64,000 nucleotides of DNA from JAFNAG01 sp963824985 (GTDB lineage Bacteria; Acidobacteriota; UBA6911). The position numbers were made by a program, and so were the translations under genes. The stretch covers positions 171,723-235,722 of the forward strand of contig CAWGRQ010000026.1 of assembly GCA_963824985.1 (NCBI GenBank), read 5' to 3'. The notes beneath the pieces were generated by a model. The model did not search any database and was not told the origin of the DNA. It was given only the letters and a program-made list of their open reading frames with translations. Shown one piece after another: positions 47,961 to 57,798 of the stretch (the stretch's first letter is position 1; every line of letters starts with the position of its first letter).

Positions 47961-49347
47961 ACGATTGTTTAATAAATTGGTCTTCGACAAAATATTAATA
48001 ATTCTTTGGCCTGCTTTTCCATCCCATAGAGGAGGACACAATGAGTGTTGAGTGCTGAGTGTTGAGTGCTGAGTGTTAAACACGGTATTGGGTGATATAG
48101 AATCATATTTCCTTAATGCCGAAAGAGCTGCGCTGATAATTTGGTCTTTTTGAATTCCGGCAAGGACATTCGTGCCGGAGGTGGTGGTCACCGGGCGCTC
48201 CGTATTTTCCCTTAAGGTAATACAAGGAATGCCTAATACCGTAGTTTCCTCTTGCATCCCACCGGAATCAGTTAAAACAAGCTTTGAATTTGACATCAGG
48301 CAGAGAAAATCGAGATAACCAAGCGGCTCCACACAGTGAAGACCGCAGGCTAGAGGTTGAAGGTTGGAGGCAAGTGAGCTAACACCCTTGGAGCTCTGAG
48401 GCTGAAGCTTGGTGGAATTAGGTCGCACAGCTTTTGACTGTGGACTGAGGGTTAAAGGCTGAGACGGAAAATCAAAATAGTTTTCAAAGCCGAATTCTTT
48501 GATGCGGTTTAATGTTCGAGGATGGGCCGGGAAGATAACAGGAAGATCTTTGGCTACTTCCTTCAAAGCTTCCAATATATTTCGGAACGTCTCCTTATTG
48601 TCAACATTTGATGGACGGTGGAGGGTAAGAACACCGTAGGGAAGTATCTGGTTGCTGGTCGCTGGTTGCTGGTTCCTGGTTGAAAGACCAAGCTTATTAA
48701 GAATATTCGATTTTTGTGCCATTTCCTTGTGTTTAAGGAGCGTATCGATCATGGTGTTTCCGACAAAGAAAATCTTATCCTTAGGAATACCCTCCGTCTT
48801 AGAGATTTTGATTAGCACTTTCTTCTGTTGTAAAAAGAAAATCTGAGATGGCATCCGTTAGAAGTCGATTGATTTCCTCAGGCATGGTGCGATCAAAAGA
48901 TCGAAGACCTGCTTCTACGTGGGCAATCAAAGGTCTCTTAATCCCGAGTGTTGATTGAGTGAGTTTGCAGTTTGAGTTGATTCTGCATACTGAATTTTGG
49001 AGGCGACGAGGGCACAAGCGACTGTTGAGTTGACATCACCCACAACGATAACAACATCGGGTTGATGCTCTAACAGCACTGGCTCAAAACGCTTCATAAT
49101 TTCAGCCGTCTGGGCAGCATGGGTCCCAGAACCTACTTCTAAGTAAATATCCGGCTTAGGCAAATCCAAGATCTCTGAAAAAAGCTTCTGACATTGAATC
49201 ATCGTAATGCTGACCGGTATGCACCAACAAATGTTGAATGTTGAATGTTGAATTTTCAATGGAAACGTTGTGCATCTTTATAGCATCGATGATGGAGGCG
49301 ATTTTCATGAAGTTGGGGCGAGCACCGGCAACGAGCATTAGTTTCAT
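47907..49347 (-). CDS. wecB: UDP-N-acetylglucosamine 2-epimerase (non-hydrolysing), with loop insertions and frameshifts
   Basis: Epimerase making UDP-ManNAc. Family segments occur in order: 'MKLMLVAGARPNFMKIASII', 'LVHTGQHYDDSMSEAFF', 'VVIVVGDVNSTVACALVASK', 'IAHVEAGLRSFDRTMPEEIN', 'GVLTLHRPSNVDNKETF', 'VIFPAHPRTLNRIKEFG', 'EPLGYLDFLCLM', 'LTDSGGMQEETTVLGIP', 'LRENTERPVTTTSGTN' and 'LWDGKAGQRI'. They lie in three or four frames, so at least three indels exist (near 49165, 48930 and 48840). Six loops also hold Gln/Ser/Asn/Thr-rich insertions made of degenerate simple repeats (47891-47960, 48042-48077, ~48340-48468, 48648-48682, 48946-48992, 49230-49260). Core catalytic segments are untouched. 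Confidence 0.85.
48042..48077. repeat. GAGTGTTGAGTGCT tandem repeat inside wecB
   Basis: Two and a half units of TGAGTGTTGAGTGC in 36 bases. On the coding strand it gives 'NTQHSTLSTQHS', inserted between the conserved C-terminal helix and 'LWDGKAGQRI'. Confidence 0.85.
48648..48682. repeat. CTGGTTG simple repeat inside wecB
   Basis: CTGGTTGCTGGTCGCTGGTTGCTGGTTCCTGGTTG; on the coding strand 'STRNQQPATSNQ', inserted between 'NILNKLGL' and 'YGVLTLHRPSNV'. Same repeat family as 47891-47960. Confidence 0.85.
49230..49260. repeat. ATGTTGA simple repeat inside wecB
   Basis: AATGTTGAATGTTGAATGTTGAATTTTCAA; on the coding strand 'IENSTFNIQH', inserted just before 'LLVHTGQHYDD' in the first Rossmann half. 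A related, more decayed stretch lies at 48946-48992 ('STQTANSLNQHSG'). Confidence 0.8.
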
Positions 49348-49375
49348 GGGTGAATGACCTATAAATGTGAATGAG

Positions 49376-50579
49376 TTAATGTCGTGGATGAGTGGAATAT
49401 TTCTTATTCAATACTGATTCGAAAACATCGTAAACACGCAGGGCAACTTGATTCCAAGTATATTTTTCGGCGAATTTTACAATTTCTTCCCGATTCCATG
49501 ATTGTTTCAACGCAATAGATATCTTTCGGGCAATATCCTGTTCGGTCCTTTCAGCTAAGATTCCGACCCCGTTAGAGCTAATAATCTCAGGAATGCCTCC
49601 GGCAGAAGTTGCGACCACTGGTGTTCCACAAGCTAAGGATTCAAGAATTACATTCGGCCAGCCTTCTTGACCACTTGCAAGGCAGAAGAGGTCAGCCGCG
49701 CTATACCAATCACGCATTTCCTTATGAGGGATGGCACCTGCTAATCTTACGTGTTCCCCAAGATTCAGCATAGAAATAGTTTTTTCGAGCTCTTTCCGAA
49801 ACTCTCCTTCCCCCACGATTACCAGATAGATACTTTTCTCGTCAAAGTCTGTTCGGAGGATTTTGAGTGCCTTGATTAGATAATCAAATCCTTTATTGCG
49901 TGTCAGATGCCCAACTGAAAGAATAATCTTCTTGTCCGGGAGTTTTAGTTTCCTTCGAACTTCTTCTTTCGGCGTCGGGAAAAATTTGTAACTATCCACT
50001 CCATTCGGAATAACTGACACTTTCTCTTCCGGCACTCCTAACTGGACTGATCCCTTTTTTCAGGGCCTCGCATACAGCTACTACCCTATTTGCCTTTAAA
50101 AGAGTCCGCCTAAGGAATTTTCGGATGATCGGAAATTCTCCATAGAGATTAATATCGGTGCCCCTTGCTGACACCACCACAGGCTTCTTGAAAAACTTGC
50201 CCAACAAAGTTGCAGCATATCCGTCCGGATAGACATAATGGGCATCGATGAGTCAAATCAAAATCCATTTGGATCTTTTTAACAAACGGAAGCGCCGACA
50301 AAACATCGTTAAACCGTAGAAGACCATCCCAACTTTAGGGGTCATAAAGTACCGCGGATGATACACTTCAAGCCCTTCTATAATTTCTGATGACGTGTAC
50401 TTGTGAGATATCGCCATCGTGAACCAAGTCGAATGTCGGAAAATAAGGCACAGGCGCAACCACTTTAACTTCAACTCCATTCAAGTTTGGCGAAATAAGT
50501 CATGCGTTCCTTTATGAAAGACTCCATTATTCGGCCAGACATTGTTGGGGTATAATGTAGTGAAAGTAAGGACTTTCAT
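49376..50579 (-). pseudogene. GT4 glycosyltransferase with several frameshifts
   Basis: From ATG 50579 ('MKVLTFTTLYPNNVWPNNGV') the protein can be followed through several frame changes: 'IKERMTYFAKL', 'NGVEVKVVAPVP', then 'HPRYFMTPKVGMVFYG', then 'VVVSARGTDINLYGEFP', then the complete C-terminal half from 'EEKVSVIPNGVDSYKFFPTP' to the stop. The latter has the GT4 donor motifs 'ILSVGHLTRNKGFDYLI' and 'ESLACGTPVVATSAGGIPEI'. At least four indels separate the pieces. The part from 50035 down is a clean 220-residue frame. Either a decayed gene or poor sequence; neighbours show the same pattern. Confidence 0.75.
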
Positions 50580-50714
50580 GATTTGCTAACACCAAAGAGC
50601 GGAGCATAGAGCATAGCGTTCATCCCAAGATCCCTGTTTGACGCCTGATGATCCTTAATAGCCAGATCCTCATCGGATAGAATACGCTTTCCCTTATGTC
50701 CATGCTCTCGCTAC

Positions 50715-52547
50715 TTACGATGAATTCCTTTGCCACAGTCGAAACATAAAAAGAGTCCATAAGGGTGTCGAACGGTCACGGAACCCACTTTGATGTTGCT
50801 TCCAGATTTGTTCAATCGTAGATTTTTGGAAAAAGTCATCATGGGTATTATTGAAAATCGTCTCGTAGGCCAAGTCTTTTAATTCATTACGGAACCAGCC
50901 GTGCCAATGGCACGGCGAATCCCATCTTTTTTCGATATAGAATTTCCTTCGGAAGAACTCCTTCAAGCGTTTTTTTGAAAATGTACTTGCCATTTCTTCC
51001 CTGAAGTTTAAGCGAAGATGGAATCGTAGCAGCGAGTTCCATGAATTTGTGGTCAAGAATAGGTGCACGAACTTCCAATGAGTTAGCCATGCTTGCCCGA
51101 TCCACTTTTGCAAGGATATCGTCCGTAAGGTAGGTCTTGATATCCAGGTACTGAATGCGAGATAGCGGATCATCGGTATCAGCCTTGTCATAGTAAAATT
51201 TAAATACATCCAAAGAATCATACCCGGCTAATGATTTATGAACATCCGGATGCAGTAATTTCTGCTTTTAGTTCGGGACGAAAGGCCGAAACCGATCGAA
51301 AATACCCCTCAAGGGGTGAACACGAAAGAGACTCGAAGGTTGCTTTCGCGCGAAAGATCCTTGGCGCCCAGTCTGCCTTTGGATAAAGGGATGCCAATGT
51401 GCCGAAAATTGGTCGTCGAATACCCAATGGTAAGAAGGACCGCAATTTATTTTCTTGACGATCAAAATAATAACGTCGGTAGCCTGCGAAATTCTCATCG
51501 CCTCCGTCTCCAGACAGTGCGACGGTGACCTTTTCGCGGGCAACCTTCGAAACATAGTAGGTCGGGACTGCTGAAGAATCCGCAAAAGGTTCGTCATAAT
51601 GCCAGGCGAGCTTCTCAACAATTCCAACTGCATCTGGTCGCACAACCTTCTCATGATGATCGGTGTCAAATAGGGACGACACCTCCCTTGCATAAATAAG
51701 CTCATTGAACTCTTGTTCATCAAACCCAATGGAGGAGGTCTGAACAGGTTCCTTCTTTATCTGGCTCATTAATGCAACCACCGATGAGGAATCTACGCCT
51801 CCGGAGAGAAAAGTTCCGAGAGGCACGTCACTCATCAAACGAATTCGAACCGACTCCTGATAAACCTCAAGGAGCTTTTCACACCATTTCTCCTCGGAAA
51901 GTTCAACGGGACGAGCGAAGCTAATATCCCAGTATTGCGCTTCCCGAATCCCGTTATGATCAATAAGAGCATAATGGCCAGGGCGAATCTTACGGATTTT
52001 CTTATAGATCGATTTGGGGACAGGGATGTAAAGGAAAGAAAAGTAATCCGAAAGGGCTTCAAGATCAATCTCTCTTGGGATATCCGGTGCTTTTAGAATC
52101 GCTTTTATCTCTGAGGCAAAGACAATGCGGTCTCCATCATAGAAGTAGAAAAGCGGTTTCTTACCAACCCTATCGCGAGCCAGAAGAAGCTTTTTATGCT
52201 TCTCATCCCAGATGGCCATCGCAAACATTCCACGAAAATATTGAAAACACTCTTCACCCTTTTCTTCGTACAGATGAATAATGACTTCCGTATCAGACCG
52301 GGTTTTAAAGATGTGCCCTTTTCTTACCAGGACATCATACAACTCTGTAAAATTATAAATTTCCCCATTAAAAATGACCCATACGGTCCCATCCTCATTG
52401 GACATGGGTTGATGCCCGCCTCCAAGATCAATGATAGAGAGCCTCCGATGTCCGAGACCTGTTTCTCCCGAAATATAGAAGCCTTCGTCATCTGGTCCGC
52501 GGTGGACCATCGTATCTGCCATGTCTTTGAGCTGAGTTAAAGGAACT
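50715..52547 (-). pseudogene. asnB: asparagine synthetase-like amidotransferase, N-terminus missing and frameshifted
   Basis: Most of a glutamine-hydrolysing amidotransferase of the exosortase-associated type. Present: 'HRGPDDEGFYISGETGLGHR', 'IFNGEIYNF', 'SDTEVIIHLYEEKGEECF', synthetase loop 'PLGTFLSGGVDSSSVVALM', 'LSGDGGDENFAGYRRYYF' and 'MANSLEVRAPILDH'. Frame breaks occur at about 51,235 and 50,890. The first ~20 residues, including the catalytic Cys2 of 'MCGI', are absent: upstream of ATG 52522 the frame runs into the end of the GHKL ATPase reading frame. Without Cys2 it could use only ammonia, if made at all. Confidence 0.8.
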
Positions 52548-52550
52548 GAA

Positions 52551-53248
52551 TCATCGATTTGTGAAAACCATTGGGTCTCCTATATCCTGTTGTGAGGCGA
52601 TCCGGAACTGCCAATAGGATTACGGTTCCATGGGTTAATGTACGCTTCCCAAGGTACTGCTTAACAAAATTGGGCAATTCTGTTTTCACTGAAGGCGGTG
52701 CAACCACGATGCCTTTGGAGTTGGTGTACTTGCCCGTACATATTTCTGGGAGATCAATCACAACCTTGTGCCATCCAAATCCATCTGTTCGAGAGTACAC
52801 TTCATAGTGCTTGGAAATACTTACGGCCGCACTTGGCAATCCAAAGCCATACCGGCCGAAGCCGGTTCTAGCATTCGCACGGTGCGTTCCGCCCCAAAGT
52901 ACCGCAGCCCGGATCATGTCAGGTTCCATGCCGTGACCGTCGTCGATAATTGCTATGTTGAATATCTCGTGCTTGTTTTTCTTCAGAAACTCCTACTTCA
53001 TACAGAACATCCACGCGCTCGGCTTGTGCTTGGATTGAATTATCAACAAATTCATCAATTGCTGTCCCCGTGGATTTATACCCACTGTCTCTCATCCCCT
53101 CCACGAAGGCTTCGGCAGCAACTAGACTAAAGCTAGCGTCACCCTTTTTCATTAAGGTCTCAATGTATTTATGCTGCAATTCATAGTCGGTTTCGTCGAA
53201 TATCCTCGGCTGTTTTGCCGTATGGATTGGACTTGTCTTGTTATTCAT
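52551..53248 (-). CDS. GHKL (HSP90/MORC-like) ATPase fragment, one frameshift
   Basis: About 230 residues of a Bergerat-fold ATPase: N box 'TGTAIDEFVDNSIQAQAERV', G1 box 'IAIIDDGHGMEPD', G2 box 'GRYGFGLPSAAVSISKHYEV'. ATG 53248 has GAGGA upstream. A run of five A (complement of 52976-52980) should be six: that joins 'VGVSEEK' to 'NKHEIFNIAIIDDG'. The protein breaks off around 'TTGYRRPNGF' where asnB sequence starts. It is divergent from the helicase operon across 567 bases. GHKL ATPases of this type occur in defence islands, which fits its neighbours; the C-terminal part that would name its class is lost. Confidence 0.75.
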
Positions 53249-53815
53249 TCCGATTTTCCTCGCTGGGCGATATTAACAACATACGCTCGTGCAGTCATAT
53301 CCCATTTAAAGCGTCGTGTTAAACGTCTTATTATTGGTGTAAAGCTGAGGTAGAAAGAATTCCAAATATGCGGATGATTCCAGCGAGTTGGTCTGGACAA
53401 TATTTGAGCAATGTTGCCTGTAGCCGACAGGATTCTCGGGCATGCTTACCTCCCATAAGTGGCGGAGGCCCATGCCAAGTTGTCCACTTTTAACGGGCCC
53501 ATATTGGGGCCTCTGCGTGAACCGCCGTCAACCCCGCTACCACTACCACAATAGTTGCGAATGTCAAAGAAGAAAAGCGAACGTAGGCGAAGTTGTCGAT
53601 CCGATCTTTTATCGCTACATCATCATTCCAAAGCTAAGGTAGTGAGCAACATCCATACAGCAGGGAGCTTTGCTAATTTGGGAAACCGGCATTATAAAGA
53701 AACTTCCTCGGAAGGCACAAAAAGGCAAATTATTCATATATTCTAAGCAGTTAGTTGTCGATTGTTCCCTTATACCAAGAAGCGTAGAATAAGCGAACTC
53801 TAATACAGTCAAATT
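53249..53815. other. divergent intergenic region of the candidate defence island
   Basis: 567 bases between the GHKL ATPase and the operon start. Short open frames on both strands show no family features. The sequence just before 53816 is AT-rich and should contain the operon promoter; I did not find a clear inverted repeat or RNA structure. Confidence 0.4.
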
Positions 53816-56724
53816 ATGGATCTGATCGACTATCAACGGAGACTCGAAGCACATTTCTCTGAACTCCTAAAGGAGCGTTCCGCAACCGTTGGCAACCGCC
53901 CCATTTTTGCACTAGAGCACGGTTTGAATGCCTCCGATTTGGAGCTTTTGGAAGATCTGATCCACGAATACGTAACGTCGTCCTGGCCATCTAATGAGCA
54001 TTGGTTGCCATGGATCGTCTATGCCTCAGAAATTGGATACAGATATTCAGGTGATGAAAATTGCAAACCTTCGAGGCTGAGACGCCAGGCTGGTTGAAAC
54101 ATGGAGACCGGAATTGGCTTCGAAATTGGCTCCGTAGACAGTTTCATCAATTTCACATCAAGTTTGGCGGGGCAAAGCCCTCTGGACCTTGGGCAGAACA
54201 ATTTACAATTATCTGCTGGCCGATTACACACGCCATTTTGCCGAAAGACCTTCAGCGACAGCTTGCTCGAATTCTATACGAACTAAGGCACTCCTTTTAC
54301 TCGGATGTCTTTGACTCACCCCTAGAATTGGGAGAACTAATAGCCGGTCGCAGTTTGGAGGCTAGTTCTCGTTTTCAAAAGTTTGCTCAAGAGCCTCTAC
54401 TCGTTGGACAAATTGCCACCGCTTTGCTCATTGATGATGATGGTCGATCCAGAACCCTAATTCTGCCCTCAGCTTTGCGGCGCATTGCTGAGGACCTTGA
54501 ACGTGAAAGACAATCACGAGCTTGGCTGCTTGATGCACGGAAATCTGCTGCCAAGGCAACTCTTCGCGGTTTGGCTCCAACTGGAACGGTACCTTCAGGT
54601 GCGCGAAACTCGACAGTCGAACAAGCACGAGAACAGATATCTGCGCTTGCTCTGGAACCGCGCCTATTGCTCTATCCGAATGGAGATAGCTCCTGGCAGG
54701 TGTGGCTGGAGTTCCCGGATCTCTCTCCATTGATTTCCAGGTTCCCATTGCTTCGGGATGTGCTCATAGGGTCGCGATTTTTTGTTGCGGGGAGTTCCGG
54801 AAGGCCGTTCTGGCAAGGCCGACTTCTTAAAGGTCATCAGCAAGTGCGACTCGAGTCGTGGCCCAAGGCGGATGAACCACTGCTCCGGTTCGAACGTTCT
54901 ACTCCGGAAATGAATTATCTGCTAAGCACAGCTTGCCTACTTCGTCCGGGCGAGAAGTGGCTTTTTAAAATAGCCTCAGACGGGCTGGCATATGAATTGC
55001 GAAGCAAGACAGTTCGGGCCGGACAAGAATACATCTACTTAGCACATCTCCGATTAACATAGAAGCAGACGGAGCTGCCCAATTGGTATCCAATGCAAAG
55101 GCATTCATGGCATTTCCTTGCCTCTGCCACAGGCCCTATCAGAAGCATCTCGACGATTTCTGAAAAACATCGGCGTCAGCCAAGCTCGCAATGTTCAGTT
55201 CTGGCCAGCTGGGCTTAGCGCTAAAGCGTGGGATGGCGAAGGTCATGCCGAGTGGTTAACTTCAGACACTCCGTGCGTCGCTATCCGCGCTGACCACTCC
55301 TTGGAAGAAGTCATTCTTACGATTGATGAAAATCTCGCGGATCGCTTCATCACCCATTGAGCCAGGTCGCATTACTTACGTTGGCCTTTCTGATTTGAAA
55401 GCAGGAAAACACCAACTCAGAGTAGATGCGGTCTCACTCGAAGATCGCAATGCGGGATATCTTGGCTTTGTTATTCGGGAGCCCCGTCCATGGATACCCG
55501 GACAAACTCAGCAAGGCGCCCTAATCGTGATGCTTGATCCGAATGCACCTAGTATTGAGCAACTTTGGGAAGGACGTCTCAATGTCGAGTTACATGGCCC
55601 GAAAGGCTGGGAGGTCAAGTGTTACGCGTCGCTCTTCGACGCCCACTCACCGCAGCCGCTCATCAAAAAGCGCCTCTCTCCGCTTATTCTTCCAATTAAT
55701 AGCGACACTTGGCGGACGTGTTTCGAACAGTCTTTTCGAAAACAGTCTGATGTACAGCGAGTCTATGATTTGGCCCAACGGTGTAAAATCCAGTATTCAG
55801 CCGATGAACTCGGCAATTTCTCTGTTGTATGCGAAAGAGAATTCACTCCGCTTTCGCTGGATTGTTAGAAGGGCTACCGGCTCTCGGTCGGTTACGTTAA
55901 TCGATGATCTCGGGGCAGAATCATCACCTGAAGTAAAGCTGTACGAGTTTGAGAATCCCGATTCTCCTATCACGCTCGATTCCGCTGAACGCTCTTTTAG
56001 TGTGCCCGAAGCGGGAGGGATGTATCTAGCAAAATCCGGCAATCACAGCCGCGCGGTCATATTGCCACCGATCACTGTCTTCCATACACTCGCTGCGCTT
56101 CGCATCAATCCGCGTATCTCACATGCAGATTACTCTACGAATGGCATGCTGGGCCTGTTTTCTCATGTGTGGACATGGTATGGAGCCAAGTTGACTGGAG
56201 ATCCTATCGCTGGCGCCCGACGTCGTGATGCCATCAGAGCTCTGCTGGAACATGCTTTCGGCGTTCTTGGTGGCGGTAATTGGCACCGTGCTGAAGCCCG
56301 AGTGGGTGAATACCGGGACCTTGATGCTTTGGAATTCCTAAAATCCAATTTATCAGGATTTAACGAAAAGAGCTTCGGCGCAGCACTACTGTCAGATCGC
56401 GATCAACTCGCAGCGGCCGATTTGCCGGAGAGGATTGAACGGTTTACTGATATTTCTACTCGGTATCTGGACTGGACTTTTACCAGAAACACCAGTAATT
56501 CGCTCACCCAACGCTGGATATCTGAGTTTTGCCTGCGTCTCGCGACTGGAACTGATACAACGCCAACTTGGGCGGCCCAACATGTGATGGATGCATTATC
56601 CATAATCCTAACGCGTCCTGCGCTTTCACGTGCCGCACGTTTTCTGGTGCTTCTGGTTGACAAATGTCTCCCTTCAACTCCAATTGCAGGTGGACCTGTA
56701 TACAACGGCTGGGATTGGCAATGA
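53816..56724 (+). CDS. large protein of a DUF1998-helicase operon (DruH/STY4851-like?), frameshifted
   Basis: About 970 residues if repaired. Pieces in order: 'MDLIDYQRRLEAHFSELLKE' to 'ASEIGYRYSGDE', then 'WQTFEAETPGWLKHGDRNWL' onward (a G is missing after 54063), then 'LSEASRRFLKNIGVSQARNV', 'GRITYVGLSDLKAGKHQLRV', and the last ~285 residues from 'ENSLRFRWIVRRATGSRSVT'. Four or more indels separate them. I see no nuclease or ATPase motif. The 'GYRYSGDE.WQTFE.ETPGW' segment recalls a large accessory protein encoded next to DUF1998 helicases in enterobacterial islands (STY4851/ECs_5259; possibly Druantia DruH), from memory only. Its stop overlaps the next start in ATGA. Confidence 0.6.
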
Positions 56725-57785
56725 AGATTCTGAAAGCGGATGAGGTCCAATCGGAGATGGTTGAGCGACTTGGAATGGATCCATCCATCCTGGATCTGAC
56801 CACTGTTGAGGCAATAGCCGCAGCCATTCGGCGAGCAGCCGGGCTATACTGCCCTTGCTCGCCTGCCACTCTCGTTCGAGCGGTCCTAAAGCCACTTGAG
56901 GGGATTATCGATGATGATTCAGCTCTTCAGGAGCTTATAGAGAACACGCTTGATGCCATAGTTGCGCATGGCGATTTGCTAGAAGCCCGCGACGTCTCAA
57001 ATACGGAAGAACGGGACACCAAAAACCTGCTTTACCTTGCACCTCCAAGTTTTGTGATGAGGGAAAGTGGTGCTGTTCTGTTGGGCATCGTGCCCGAGCA
57101 TAACTCGGCACTTCCGAGCGAACTTGAGCTGAGTATAGAATATTGCAATTATATCCGCCGGCTTCCTCCAGGAATTGCGGATTTACAGGCCAGGCTTTCC
57201 GAGCTTGGCCTCGTGGAAATATCCTATGAAGCATGGCTTAGACTGCCGCACCTCGAAACCGGCAAAGAACATCTTGAGCGTCTTGGATTTCTGCTGCAAT
57301 CGGCACCTCCGGCCATCGATGTCCCTGGATTTAGCTTAATCGATCCCACCAAGTCTGTCAGATATTATCGAGGTCGTTGGACAGATAAGCTTAATTCAAA
57401 TGGCCGATTTGTAGGCCGTCGCCCACAAGCCTACGGGGCCGACCTGTGGTGTTATTTTGAGATGGTTGCCGGGAAGCCTGTCAGATTCTTTGACCTGCCA
57501 CTTCAAAACAGCCGCTTCCGAGGCTGCGATGAAGCGTGGCATCTACAAGCGGCTCTCGATGCCGAACGCAACTCACCACAGGTAGTGCGGGTTCAGCACG
57601 ACAGAGGTTTTGCACTGTTTGACTTATTTTCCCCCGTTCCAATGTGGGCCCGACGAAGGTGGGATGCAATCGGAGAGCCTCTATCGCGCAAAGGCTGTCT
57701 GTTTTCATACAAGTTCAGTGAGAATGAGGTAGAGGAAGAACTAAGGTTTGCTCGGCAGCATCTTTGGCTGGCCGCATGTGAATAG
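56721..57785 (+). CDS. middle protein of the DUF1998-helicase operon, unknown function
   Basis: A complete 354-residue protein I do not recognise. The first ~110 residues look helical, possibly a winged helix ('AAAIRRAAGLYCPCSPATLV', 'LIENTLDAIVAHGDLLEARD'); the rest is mixed ('SVRYYRGRWTDKLNSNGRFV', 'VRVQHDRGFALFDLFSPVPM'). No catalytic motif, signal or membrane segment. ATG 56721 sits in the stop of the preceding gene (ATGA), and its own stop lies 13 bases before the helicase start, so the three products are surely made together. It is the one intact reading frame of the operon and the best handle for searches. Confidence 0.8.
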   Translation: MKILKADEVQSEMVERLGMDPSILDLTTVEAIAAAIRRAAGLYCPCSPATLVRAVLKPLEGIIDDDSALQELIENTLDAIVAHGDLLEARDVSNTEERDTKNLLYLAPPSFVMRESGAVLLGIVPEHNSALPSELELSIEYCNYIRRLPPGIADLQARLSELGLVEISYEAWLRLPHLETGKEHLERLGFLLQSAPPAIDVPGFSLIDPTKSVRYYRGRWTDKLNSNGRFVGRRPQAYGADLWCYFEMVAGKPVRFFDLPLQNSRFRGCDEAWHLQAALDAERNSPQVVRVQHDRGFALFDLFSPVPMWARRRWDAIGEPLSRKGCLFSYKFSENEVEEELRFARQHLWLAACE

Positions 57786-57798
57786 TGGAGGAATACCC

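Noticed and set aside
47891..49260. CRISPR-like array.
   Set aside because: The repeats are short, degenerate, of several kinds and mostly in coding frame, with no regular spacers and no cas genes nearby.
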